The position numbers and the translations under genes are program-made. 64,000 nucleotides of DNA. Source: Pestalotiopsis fici W106-1 (lineage: Eukaryota > Ascomycota > Sordariomycetes > Amphisphaeriales > Sporocadaceae). Positions 12,409 through 23,375 of the stretch are shown piece by piece. A model generated the notes under the pieces. The model saw only the letters and a list, made by a program, of their open reading frames with translations, was not told the DNA's origin and made no database searches. The stretch lies in assembly GCF_000516985.1 (NCBI RefSeq), contig NW_006917094.1, positions 2,790,001-2,854,000 on the forward strand, read 5' to 3'. Every line of letters begins with the position of its first letter. Within the stretch, counting starts at the first letter, position 1.

Positions 12409-14217
12409 TTATGTAAAGTCGTAGACCATGAGGCTCTCCGTGCCCCTAGATTCTTTCAGAACAATGACCATTTCATCATCAAATCCTACCCAATTCCGCC
12501 TTTCGTCGAATGCGGACTGCGTCGCCCGTGACTCTGGCGCACTATGGACGGTAGGTCTCACTTCAATACTGCGCCCGTCCGGCCGGCCTTCAAGCTCCCA
12601 TACTCGAATTTCCTCGCCGCGACAGCTCACACTGACTGCTTTGCCGCGCGCGGTAATCTCGGCGTCGCTGATGCCTGACGTGTGGCCCCAGAGCCGGATG
12701 CCCGGAGATATGGAGAGAGACGAGGCGTTGGACTTGCATAGGTATAAAATCAAGGTATTATCGGGCAATGTGGCAAGGAGGTAGGGGTGAGTATAGCAAA
12801 TGCTTACGGGCCCATCTTCAGCCGTCTCCACGTCTCTGCTTTGCGCACTCGTCCTTGGCCGAATTGGGGTAGCTTGTTCAGAGGGACCGTGTGATGAACC
12901 CGTCTTTAGGGGCATTGTGTACGCCAGCCGAGTCATTGTGACGTCCGTACTCGTCTTGGAGGTTGAGACGGAAGGGCGCAGATGTAGGTCCTGTATGCCC
13001 AGCGACCATCCCTGCAACGTGGAAAAGGTATATGCTATGGACGCTACCGTGCTGCTAGCTGTCTTCCGTATCGATAATGCCAGAGGAGCGCGTGAAGTAT
13101 GAGATTTGAGTGAGGTTAATAAGTAAGGAGGAGGGAGGCGATTTGACCGCGCCGACAGCTTCTCACCAGTAGACGGTTCTTGCTTGGTCGGCTCTTTTTC
13201 TGCACTGGGAACAGATTCGTAGGCAGTTTCGCTGTCGGACCCTCTCTCGGTTTCGCTCTCGGCATCGCCTCTGGCGTGACGATTTATACCTGTGGATGGC
13301 CTATCAAAGGTGTATAGTGAAATCAAGACGGATTCCGTGGCTGTCAACAAATATGGGTAGGAGAACGCGGCACCCGCCAGCGCTCCATTCGTCGACTTTT
13401 CGTGACGATAACGTCGTAGAAGCTTGTGATCCCCGACATCAAGCTTCCATACTCCAAAGCTTCCATCTTGGAAGCCGACTACTATATCAATATTGTGCTG
13501 AGAAATATTTTGGTCATCTAGAGCGAGACAGCTTGGTGGCGCATCCGACTCTGTATCCATGAGACCTATATGCGCTACCAGCTGTTTCGTCTTCAGATCC
13601 CAGGCCCGCAGCCCGCTGGTCGCATCAGCGGTGATGGCAATACCTTCGCTAATCTTGACCAGCATTTTTGGCGTGTCATGGAGCTCGGCCTCTGTCGCCG
13701 CTTCGATATCCTCGCCGACTCTTAGCTCTTCGACGGCGCATTTCCCTTTGGACCAGTTGTGTCGGAGCTTGTATTGTCTTTTCCAGTCCCTCGATTCTTG
13801 TGTTCCGGTGCCCTCGCTGCGCATGTCCACCCAGCCGCCCCTTCGGCCGTCTGCCCACACCGCGCGCCGCGACGAATAATGCAGCTTGCCCTCGCGCGCC
13901 GACCCATCGCGGAACCCGGGGATGCGCAGCGCTCGCGGCAGGACAAAGCGCGCATAGTACAGGCGCTTCCATATCTGCGAGTCCTCGGACAGCCGGTGGA
14001 AGCGCTTGGACACGGGCGCAACGTTCAACAGGTGCGGCAGCGACAGGTTGGTCAGGATGCGGACCAGAAGCTCGTCGGACAGCGGCGAGAGGAGGTCGCG
14101 GTGGGATGGTGCGCTGTGGCCCTGAGCGCCGAGCCGGGGCTTCTTTGTCGGGGCCGATCGAGTCGCGGGTTCGAGTAGTGGCTCGGCGACGCTGCTCCGC
14201 CTGCGCTTCATGGGCAT
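12409..14217 (-). CDS. F-box protein with WD/beta-propeller-like C-terminal part, 602 aa
   Basis: Single open frame with no introns. The N-terminus is basic (KRRR, KKPR; possible nuclear signal). An F-box spans about residues 42-90: LLSPLSDELLVRILTNLSL, then PVSKRFHRLSEDSQIWKRLY. The F-box binds Skp1, so the expected role is the substrate adaptor of an SCF ubiquitin ligase. Downstream are diverged WD-like blades: GIAITADATSGLRAWDLKTK, NIDIVVGFQDGSFGVWKLD, GWSLGIQDL, PYLLATLPDNTLILYL and GKAVSVSCRGEEIRVWELEG. A low-complexity acidic/Ser insert lies around residues 310-350. The opposite-strand frames across 13559-14231 are high-GC shadows. The target protein is not predictable. Confidence 0.88.
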   Translation of the reverse strand: MPMKRRRSSVAEPLLEPATRSAPTKKPRLGAQGHSAPSHRDLLSPLSDELLVRILTNLSLPHLLNVAPVSKRFHRLSEDSQIWKRLYYARFVLPRALRIPGFRDGSAREGKLHYSSRRAVWADGRRGGWVDMRSEGTGTQESRDWKRQYKLRHNWSKGKCAVEELRVGEDIEAATEAELHDTPKMLVKISEGIAITADATSGLRAWDLKTKQLVAHIGLMDTESDAPPSCLALDDQNISQHNIDIVVGFQDGSFGVWKLDVGDHKLLRRYRHEKSTNGALAGAAFSYPYLLTATESVLISLYTFDRPSTGINRHARGDAESETERGSDSETAYESVPSAEKEPTKQEPSTGEKLSARSNRLPPPYLLTSLKSHTSRAPLALSIRKTASSTVASIAYTFSTLQGWSLGIQDLHLRPSVSTSKTSTDVTMTRLAYTMPLKTGSSHGPSEQATPIRPRTSAQSRDVETAEDGPVSICYTHPYLLATLPDNTLILYLCKSNASSLSISPGIRLWGHTSGISDAEITARGKAVSVSCRGEEIRVWELEGRPDGRSIEVRPTVHSAPESRATQSAFDERRNWVGFDDEMVIVLKESRGTESLMVYDFT

Positions 14218-15151
14218 TGCGGTGGCTTTGAAAAATCAAGGCGCATATGACTGCTCTCAGGGTTTGATTTGCGCGAATGCACTGGGCAGCGGGTGAAGTA
14301 ACGGTATCTCGACCAGAATAGTGGTGGGTGGGTGGCGCTACTGGTCCGGAGATATCGCATTTAGTGGAGACTGGAATCTATATAGTGGCAGTTGAGCTTT
14401 CTCTTGTCACAAAGAGCTGTTATACAAGCGATTTCTTCCCCTCTCCTTTTTAGATTCTTTCCAAATTGAAGTATACTCATGAGCTAGCATACGTATTTAT
14501 TTGTTGTTATAATTTCCCCTTCCCAGACTTGAGTGCTCGAGTTCAAAGCTGTCTTGGATACGGAGTCTTATTGGCCGCCCAAGTCGTGCAATCAATATCC
14601 CTGCGATACCTACTCTGTATATTACACGCAACCACCAGAGTCCAGACTACCTAGTATTATACTCCGTGACCAACATGCGTTTGATGGCGACATTAGTCGT
14701 TGAATGAAAGTCGGGAATCACTTTCATTCACCAAACAATGTCAACCATACTGTTACTTCACCGAAGTACACATAGCCTCATATGTATATAACATATTCAA
14801 AATACTATCCAGCCTGTGCAACAGTCTTATCTGGTCAGGAACGATCTGTGGAACCGCCGGCTGAGCCAAGCCAAGTCGGGCACTCCACAGACAGAGGTAT
14901 GATACCTGTCTTGGTTTCTAGGCAAAACTATGTCCATGGTCTGCCGAAATCAAAGGTCATGACACGATATTGGTAAAAGGCGCGGGTCTTCGCTGCATCA
15001 TATTTTAACGAATTACGATCTTGATCATCATTTTGGGGCAAGTCTATTGCGCTGTCTTCGGTGGCATTCAACCAGATCTCTTCAAAAGTCCATCCGTCTT
15101 CCGAGTATACCTAATATCATGGCATCATAACGTATTGTCACGAATGCCAAC
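14218..15151. other. Intergenic, no gene seen
   Basis: About 930 bases between the F-box promoter and the 3' end of the copper oxidase. Short frames at 14466 and 14782 have no support. AT-rich tracts near 14480-14520 and 14770-14800 may be promoter or 3' end sequence. Confidence 0.45.
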
Positions 15152-17114
15152 CTAGTCGAGGGGTCCATATCGGAGTGGTGGGCGGAAATTTGAGTGCACT
15201 CGATCTTTCATCTCCGCTGGGATCTTGGCCATTGACTCTACACCTTCCAGTAAAACGACTTGTTGTCCAGCCTGTCTAAAGTCAGTCTTGCTGTATTGTA
15301 AAGTTCATATTGGGATCGTCTACTTACACCAAAGTGGTGAATCATGTGACAATGCAGCATGCTGGCTGCAGGAAAGGCAATATCATAGCGAATGACGGTC
15401 CAATCGCCGGTAGTATTGCCCAATCTGCACCCATCACGGATCGGAGGATCGACAAAGTTGAAGGAATCCGCCATGCCGCCCTGCTGTATCGCCTCGTCGA
15501 CGGTGTCCCAGGGGAAGCCACCGGTGCCCGTGCCAATAACCCAAGCCTTGTTGTTGTGCTTGTGGAACGGGTGCTGCGAGTTGACATTGGCACCGTTGGT
15601 GAAGATGATGTCGACGACGGATCCGTTCTGCATGGATCCGCCCTGCACGTCGGACTCGTACGTGGTCACGCCGCGGGAGTCCTCTTCCCATAGGAGAGGC
15701 GGCAACTGTTGGCGGAAGGCTTGGTGCGGGCCAATGTTGAGGGCCCAGCTACCCGTGCCGGTCATGTTCACAAAGAACTTCAACGTGTGATCGGATTGAG
15801 GCGGCGGAGGTCGGCTAGGGAAGGGCGCGAGCTTCATTTCGTCCATTTGTTGGAGTTTGTCGGAAATGAGAGTGCCATTGAGATGAACCCATGGTTTTGT
15901 GGCCGGCGGTTCAGCTTCTTGCGCCCCATGCGAACTGCCGGGGTAACGCAGAATTCCCAGACCTTGAATGACTTGTTCTTGGCGAAGAGACGTCACTCTG
16001 ATAGCATAGTCGCCAGGTTTCTGATTCAAGTGAACAAGAATGCTGAATTTGTGGATTTAGCCGTCATTTCATTTACTTCAAAGTCTGGAATAAACTCACC
16101 TGATGCGCTCTCCAAGGTTGCAATTCGCAGCATGAACTCGTTGAGGGTAGGTAAACTCTCCATCTGCGGCGACCACCACAATCTCGTGCTCGTCTACACT
16201 GATTTGAAGTTCGTGGTGTGCACCAGAATGAATGAAGTTGATCCAGATCCATTCATGGCCCTCTTCAGCTTGAAATATCTCGAGATCTGTCTGAGTGGCC
16301 TCGCAGACTTGCTCGTTGGAGTATAATTCCTGGTCAGGTTGCATTAAGCAGCCCAGAGTATTCCTCCCAGGACCTCCAACCGATTCAATGAGTTCTGCAG
16401 AATGACAGTATGTCCTGCCTTTGCCATTCAGTACAATGGAGTTGCTGCACCATGGTACTATCCCCGTGTCACGATACATGACGAGAAGAATATCCATGGG
16501 CTCAGCGTTCCAATCACTAATGACGACGTGGAACGGGTGCTTCTCTGCCTTCTTCATTTGTTCAACATCATGGCTCGAGTCTGAGATCAGCTCGTACGGA
16601 CGTGGTCGCCATGCTGCAGGGGCAATCCACATTGGTCCTCGCATGCCATCAGCAAAGGCAGGGCCGAAGTGACCATGGTAAAAGTAGCTTCCGTACTGCT
16701 GCTGCACGGTGAAACGATAGGTGTAAGTGTCGCGTGGCTGCATCGAGTATTGCGTTACTCCAGGCACTCCATCGTTCCAAGGTCTGTCTATCTGGTATAT
16801 GCCATGCCTATCTTTTGTGTCAGCACCTGTGTAGTTATTTTTATTGTTTGTAATTGTAGATACCAGTGCATGGTGGTTTCAGCGGCCAACTGGTTGTCGA
16901 CAAAAACTTCTATCTCGTCTCCCTCGTCCGCCTCGATCAATGGACCCGGACTTTGGCCATTGATCATGAACACAGGGCGGCCATGCCCATCACCACTACT
17001 CCATTGGCTAGTGATTGTAAAATTGTATTTCCTCACTTGGCTTGCGAGGCTTGTGCCCGCGAGAAGGAGAAGAGACGCAAACTGAGTTTGAATATACATG
17101 CTGACGATGAGCAT
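15152..17114 (-). CDS. Secreted multicopper oxidase, active-type, 597 aa
   Basis: Fungal multicopper oxidase (laccase/ascorbate-oxidase-like); it should oxidise phenols or similar substrates and reduce oxygen to water outside the cell. Four exons join in phase: 17114-16864, 16807-16100, 16042-15328, 15271-15152. A signal-like hydrophobic segment covers about residues 11-24. All four copper motifs are present: HWHG (His83, 85), YHGH (His128, 130), HPFHKH (His477, 480, 482) and HCH...H (His550, Cys551, His552, His556). The last motif reads HCHMIHHFGAGQ, which places Gln where the T1 axial Leu/Met/Phe usually lies. The first intron splits the HWHG codons and the last removes an in-frame run-on after HHFG. 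It is divergent from the inactive-looking paralogue at 17737. Substrate unknown; an ascorbate-oxidase-like label would be from overall similarity only. Confidence 0.93.
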
Positions 17115-17736
17115 CAATAGCAAACGTCGCTGAAGTCAAGAAGACAAAGCGGTCTATTTTTTTCTTCTTTCTAATGTTTCCATGCAAATGATGGGAGGCC
17201 ATGGAGCAGGTCGTCCGTAGGTGAGGCGCGATATACCTCGCCTAGTTCTAGATCCAATTGCCGTGTCCACTTTTCAGAGTTCTGACAGGGCCAAGGGTCC
17301 GTCTCGGCAAACCTAATGGCCCCCTATATACCCTGCCTATACTCATGGCAGCAGAGGAGGACGCACGTGGCAAAGCCCATCATGATCCAATAAGAGTTGC
17401 GCAATGGTTTGCCGTCAGGTAGTATTCAACTTCGTTATCACATAGTTCCAAGTCGTTAGTTTACGGATCGAGCCGTCTTCAGCTAGCTGATTCCACACTG
17501 CCGACGATAATTTATCAAGTTGTTGCCTGATATGAGATCACAACAACGGTGATCCTCAAAACCCGACTGCCGGGCGATTGCCACAGCGGCAATCGCTATC
17601 GGCATCAAGGGAACCAAGGTCTTCTCCGTGTCCGCCGAAACAAGTGTCAGTGTATACCTCTTTGACTTGATTGTCATTTGTGTTTTGTCGTTTGAGAGTT
17701 TTTGCTTTCCTTGAAAGCAACAAAATCCATCTGAAA
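17115..17736. promoter_or_regulatory. 622-bp bidirectional promoter of the copper oxidase pair
   Basis: The start codons of two divergent oxidase genes are 622 bases apart, so this stretch holds both promoters. A TATA-like ctatata lies at about 17324-17330. Possible zinc-cluster binding sites, judged only by CGG/CCG triplets, are an everted CCG-TCT-CGG at 17299-17307 and a direct CCG-N3-CCG at 17626-17634. Two Zn2Cys6 regulator genes lie downstream on the right. No binding data are available; such triplets also occur by chance. Confidence 0.55.
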
Positions 17737-20285
17737 ATGGCAGACCTTTCGAAGAGACGGGCTGAATACGATGCGGTTGCGCATCCAGGTCCACGTTTGA
17801 AGCCTGCGAGTTACTGTACAAAGCTCGTCTGGACTATTTTCATTTCCATACTGATCATAGTCTCATCACTATATTACCGTGGGTTTGGTCAAACAAAGGG
17901 TGAGCTCTTGAAGCTACTGGATCTGGGTAGTACCAAGAGTGAAGAGCAGTTGGTCAGAAAATATGATTTGCAAATTGGCGGTCGATGGATGAACCCCGGT
18001 AAGTCCTGCCATTTGACAATAACCCAATGAATAAACGTATTGATTTTCGATTGCAGATGGAGGTCGTTGGAGAGTCATGTTTGTTTGTAACGGTGAAACG
18101 CCATGTCCAACCCTGAAAGCTCAAGAGGGGGATTTGGTCGAGATTGCTGTTCACAGCGATAGCTATTTTCAATCTTCCATTCATTGGTATGTACCGGTTG
18201 GTGCTGTTCTCTGTCCCATTCCCATGCCTGTAAAGAACTCTTACTGACAACATGAACTAGGTCTGGAGTTGGATATCGTCAGTAAGTATCTGGTCCGGTA
18301 TCATCATCATGAGTTTGGCTCATGTTCGTTGTTTAGCACGGAGGCATGGAACGATGGAACCGCAGGACTCTCGCAGGTGAGATTATGCCTGGATATCTTT
18401 TTGAGAACGTCAAGCAATAACAAATATGACAGTACCCCATGTTACCGAGGGGAAACTACACGAATGTCCACGACACCACAGGCGCTTGGGGTTTGAGTTG
18501 GTACGCCGATCACACAACTGCAGCCTCAGCAGACGTAAGCTTCAAGATAGCGAATATGAGGAATAAAACTGACACTCACTAACAGGGGCTGTACGGAATG
18601 ATCTATGTGGCTCCAGATCCAGCCCGACCTCGGCCATACAAGCTGATAACCGACAATCCACTTGAATTGCGACAGATCATGGAAGCAGAGCAAAACATCC
18701 AGCACTTGGCCCTGAAAAATCACATGCACAGAGACACCAACTGGAAGCTACTGCGCATGAGAGCAGAAGGTTCCGAGTTCCACTGTTATGATTCCCTATT
18801 AGTGAACGGTATGGTCCCTTCAGTCAATGTCTGACTGCTGATCACTAACCGTCCACTCAGGCAAGGGTCGTAATCTGTGCCGCGCACCTGGCTACGATGA
18901 GCTCAACGGTCAGATTCTCGATGAGACAGGATGCATCCAGCCTGCAGGATTTCCACCAGTTTCGTGTACTCCCAGTGATGCCGATTTCGAGGTAAGACTA
19001 GATTGTACCGAAATATGCATAAAATGGGACTAATTCTGGCTCCAGGTTATTGAGACCGAGGGCCGTGGATACATCATGCTCAACTTGGTAAATGTAGGAT
19101 TCGAACATGAAGTTCGAGTCGCCATCGATCATCACGAAATCTTTATTGTCGCTAATGACGGCGGTTTTGTCGAGCCGATGCTGGGCGATGTAAGTCATCC
19201 CACCTTTGTTATGGTACAGCTTCTCATGTCTACATAATCAGGTCATTTACATCCCAAGTGCTTCACGATTGACTATACTTGTCAAGCTTGATCAGGCGCC
19301 AGGCGATTACGCCATGCGCATATCGTCGACAAGCCAGTTGCAAAACCTCCAGGGCTTTGCTCTCTTGAGATACCCGGTATGTCCATATCCATGACTGTGA
19401 CTCCAGAAGAGATAAAAAAGTGTTTTTGCCTAATAAATATCTTACAGGCCAAACGTCAACCAATTCTCGGCCAACCCATGCAGCTCCCAGCTGTAGACGA
19501 GAATGATATTTGTCTCCTACCCGACGCTTCCGTAAAGGACAAGTGCAGCCTGATTGACGGAGAACAGACGAGCCCATACCCTCCCGCACCGCCGTCTCGC
19601 GCTCGAAACTCGCTAGCTGAGGGAGCAGCAGACTTTACCTTTCACCTGTCAGCTGGAGTGCAAAAGTCTCAGACGGAAAAGTTTGCCCCTGAATATTTCT
19701 TGAATGGAAAGCCCTGGCAGCTCTTTCGAGGTGCCTTGGAACCTCTTCTCTTTACAAACTTTAGCAGCCCAAGTGCTCAGAGTGCCCTAGAGAAGCCGGT
19801 TATACACGGCCTGCCAATGGGTTCCGTGGTGGACCTCATCGTTGAAAATCAACTCAACGACACCATCCCTCTGTACAAACACGGAAAGCCCGCATGGCTC
19901 TTGGGATCTCAAGCGCATGCCAACTTTTCTCATGAGACGGTAGCGGAGGCTGTAAATGGCCATGCGCCTTCTCTAAATCTTCACAATCCGCCGCTTGTCG
20001 TCGTGCATGATCTGCCACCGCTGGGGTGGAGTGTTCTCCGATTCGAGGTGACGACCAAGGCAGCAACCATGCTTCACGCTGTGAAGCTCAGATACTTTGT
20101 CGTGAGTCACGATCAAACCTCATATTCTAATTCTGCTTGTTGATACTGATGCATTGTTGTAGCTCGGCATGTCTGCCCCAATTCTAGAGGGGATCACGGC
20201 GGATGATCCTATCAAAGTTCCCACTTCTGCTCTGGAGAGACCTCATATCGAATTCGAGCCAAAGAATGATGGAGTGTTTGGTTAA
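17737..20285 (+). CDS. Membrane-anchored multicopper-oxidase-like protein lacking its type 1 copper site, 654 aa
   Basis: Eleven exons join in phase: 17737-17998, 18057-18186, 18261-18281, 18337-18376, 18433-18534, 18586-18808, 18861-18991, 19046-19189, 19242-19376, 19448-20101, 20163-20285. The order of cupredoxin landmarks matches the neighbouring oxidase (GVGY...AWNDGTAGLSQ, MIYVAPDPARPRPY, GKGR, PGDYAMRI). The copper motifs are altered: HWSG (His130 kept, Ser132), YADH (Ala176, His178), IPLYKH (Ile536, Tyr539, His541) and HAV...Y (His606, Ala607, Val608, Tyr612). All T1 ligands, including the cysteine, are gone, as are a T2 and several T3 histidines. A hydrophobic helix at about residues 29-47 after a charged start suggests a type II membrane anchor. 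Intact splicing over 11 exons argues against a plain pseudogene. I infer a pseudo-enzyme, perhaps a partner of the divergent active oxidase. Confidence 0.88.
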
Positions 20286-21159
20286 GAAACAAGTGGATTC
20301 CCGACCCCATTTCATATTAGTAGAGCGTGATTAGGTTGACGCCATGCAACCAAGTTGGCGATGTTCTGTAGCAACAGAAAGTGTATTGTCTCATCAATCT
20401 GTCAATCAATGATTCTTTGGTCTTTCCGGACGGATCTGCCTGCTTTTGAATTGACCAGGTTATCGTGAAGAGCACAGTCGCTACGAGTGTACTTGATGTA
20501 GGCAAGGAAAGGGTCACCCTCTTGGCGTCTCTGATGGGAATCTGAAGCTTGAGCGCTAAGGGGGCCCAGATAGGTACCTAGGTAGCCTCCACGATTCTAT
20601 CCAGGGGCTGAAATGCTATGCATGCCAAGCCTGGCGCAGCAGACCTCAAGTGTCTCTTTCTGTTACATCTAGAGGCTACGATGAGAGGCTACGCGTTCTA
20701 AACAGCTCACCTAGGTGTGTATTGACGTCTTCGAGTGCTTGCGCAGGTCGTGTTCAAGACGCATTTCCTGTAGTCGTACACATTTAGTCAGCCAAGGAAA
20801 GCTTTCATTAGTGGATTTGCAGTGAAGAAGAAGCGCGGTGAAATGAGTGCAGGCCCCGCCGACCGTCGCACGCCCCCCAACTTGACTTGACCTAATGTAA
20901 CAACACCGTTCCAAAAACCTAGGCCCAAGACTCTGGTGAACGTGCGCTGCAGTCCAATTTCAATCTCATCAACAGCATTGCGACGACAACGAATCCCATG
21001 CCATTATCCATCTCTGGAAGTCTTGCACCCGTTTTCAACGGAGTGGGCTGGATCAAGAATAACATCATAGGATAAATTCAGTCTGAAACTCTACTCCTTC
21101 TGACTGCATGAGGAGGTGACCAGTTTCAATCCGTCTGTCTGTCGGGGAGGGTCCGCAGA
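20286..21159. other. Intergenic, no gene seen
   Basis: About 870 bases holding the 3' end of the oxidase-like gene and the promoter of the zinc-cluster regulator. Two reverse frames (20317-20517, 20711-20914) are short and unsupported. Confidence 0.45.
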
Positions 21160-23034
21160 ATGGCGCTGTCGAGACGCTCACACGCAAAGAGCCGCCTGTG
21201 AGTACTCCATGTATATCATTGATCTGCAAGAACCACCTGGACACTCCCACGAAGACCCTCGGCGACTGACCTGATTCGAGCCGATAGCGGATGTAAGACG
21301 TGTAAGTCGAGGAAGGTCAAGGTAGGTAGATCTAGCCTGTTGCTCCGTCTGTCATTTTCATGAGCCGTTCCTTGCCAAACAGGTAGTCAGTACAAAGGCT
21401 GTAGTGCAACGGCATTGCATACCCGTGTATCGTCGCCTTGTCATTACCATGTCACAACTCACAACTAGCCAAGATCTCAATGGTCTGCGCTAACAACCTT
21501 CCCTCAGTGTGATGAGCAGAAACCAGAATGCAGAAATTGTGTCCGTCACAATGTGCCCTGCGATTTCCTCGAGAGCTGCGCCAAGGTGTCGGCTCTCAGC
21601 CCGGCTCCTTCAAACGGACTGGGAGGCAATCTGAACATGGCTGATCTCGAATTGCTTCACCACTATTCGACGTATACATACGTCACCCTGTCCGAGCAAC
21701 TGGTTATGCGGGACTACTGCCGGATCAATCTTGTGCAGATAGGATTCAAGTATGACTATATCATGAGGACATTGCTGGCCATCTCCGGTATGCACTTGGC
21801 GCACCACCGGAAACAGTCCTTTGACTATTATACGTCGCTGGCAGCAGCGCATCATGAAGCAGCAACACGAACAGCTAGTAAGAAGTTTCATGCTCCTTTT
21901 CTTTCTTATGGTGCTGATCTGTTCTCATATAGTGGAGCTGATGAAAGATCTCAATGCAGAGAATGCACCAATGCTCTTCCTCTACTCGAGCCTCACAATG
22001 TACTATGGTATGCTGATTCCATTACTGGGAAAACATCACCGTCAATTATCCGTTTTGGCCACTACTCTTGGAACTCGTACTCCCATAAGAGGATCAATGA
22101 AAATGTACTGACCCCGCTCCGATTCGTAGCACTGGGCGCACCACGCCAGAAATCCAACTTCCTGCTCGTCGGTGAGAGTGGTTTCCCAGATTGGATGTTT
22201 CTGCTGCGTGGTTCCCGCCTCTTTCACTCCTATCTCACAGAGGATGGCGCATTGGAACCTCTATTACACGATGCCAGGCAACGCGTAAGCGATCCCCATG
22301 TTTTTTTTTTTCCTCTCTGGAGCAATATTGTTGCATTATGCACGAGATGTGTCAATACTGCCTTTAGTGGATCAAACAGTTCATCCCTTCCATCACATTT
22401 CTTTATAGTAGCTTGTTTCCTATTATTCCCGGTACAGATTTCACCCCTATCACCGGATGCAAGTAGCTAATGACGCCCTTGAAAATATCAGTGGATCAGG
22501 ATGTTCTCAGCTCGTTTGCCTGATGATGACCCAGCCAAGAGGCACTTGGACAATATTGGGAAGATGATCGCGGAAGAGACAACAACCGCCATCACGGCCG
22601 CAGAAGACAAAGCTGATGACAACGAGCGGGAGGCGACGGTATCGCGGCTGCGCCATAACCAAAACGTCTACCTAGAAGCCATCTCCAAGATGGAGCACGC
22701 TCTCGCCGGGTGCCGGCGCACAGCATCCCCGGACGACGGGGTGCGGCGGGGCAGCGGCGTCTACGAGGACGGTGTCGCCGCGCGCATGGCCTTTATCTGG
22801 CTGTTTGAGGTGACGGATGGATTGCTGCCCCTTCTGCAGACCGAACCGACCCCGCAAGAGGCTGCTGTTCTGCTTGCCTTCTTTGCTGCCTTGCTCCAGA
22901 AGTCATCCAATCATTGGTGGACGCAGGGCTGGCCAGAGCACTTGATTGCGCGGATTTATGCTCTGCTTGACCAGAACCATCGGCTTTGGATCCGCTGGCC
23001 CATAGAGGAGATGGGTTGGATTCCCCCGCCCTGA
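21160..23034 (+). CDS. Zn2Cys6 transcription factor, 404 aa
   Basis: Fungal binuclear zinc-cluster regulator. Six exons join in phase: 21160-21197, 21288-21321, 21508-21877, 21933-22007, 22130-22284, 22492-23034. The zinc cluster is spread over the first three exons: RRSHAKSRLGCKTCKSRKVK then CDEQKPECRNCVRHNVPC, giving the CX2CX6CX5CX2CX6C pattern. The rest has the usual regulator middle region (ADLELLHHYSTYTYVTLSE, LLAISGMHLAHH, MELMKDLNAENAPML) and a C-terminus ending in RIYALLDQNHRLWIRWPIEE, common in this class. The 207-base fifth intron is long for this genome and contains a T-run, so a missed small exon there is possible. It lies just beyond the oxidase-like gene and reads in the same direction, so it is a candidate local regulator (inference). 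Confidence 0.88.
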
Positions 23035-23375
23035 AATTTATTTTCGCCTCATCGGCTATGGTATTGGCATATATCTGAGCATTTTGGCCATGTGACATAC
23101 CTTGTATAATTCTCATGAAAACGAAATACAAGACGGATTGCATCAGCGGCATTGATATGTTGGGCGAGAGACTAGCCGCCTAGATTATAGGCGTTTGTTC
23201 CAGGGTGAATGGCACTTGAAAGAGTCTTGAAAAATGTAGCTTATAGCAACAAGATATCCATTTTATGTACCGCTTATATTTAACAAGACAGACTGCCTCC
23301 CGAACCAAGATGAAAGCCGGATTATTTGACCACAAGTAGATGTACCGTCGGTCCCATTTTTCTCTTTGCGACATT
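23035..23375. other. Short convergent intergenic region
   Basis: About 340 bases between two converging genes, presumably 3' ends only. The 23180-23494 reverse frame begins at no plausible start and overlaps the next gene in another frame. Confidence 0.45.

Noticed and set aside
13668..14231. Long frames on both strands over the start of the F-box gene
   Set aside because: High-GC local composition creates several open frames; only the minus-strand 602-codon frame carries a recognisable F-box and continues through the whole gene.
22285..22491. Possible extra exon (ATTTCACC...) within the 207-base intron of the first zinc-cluster gene
   Set aside because: The candidate acceptor at about 22438 leads to a TAG within about ten codons and no donor restores the phase, whereas the direct join to 22492 keeps frame.
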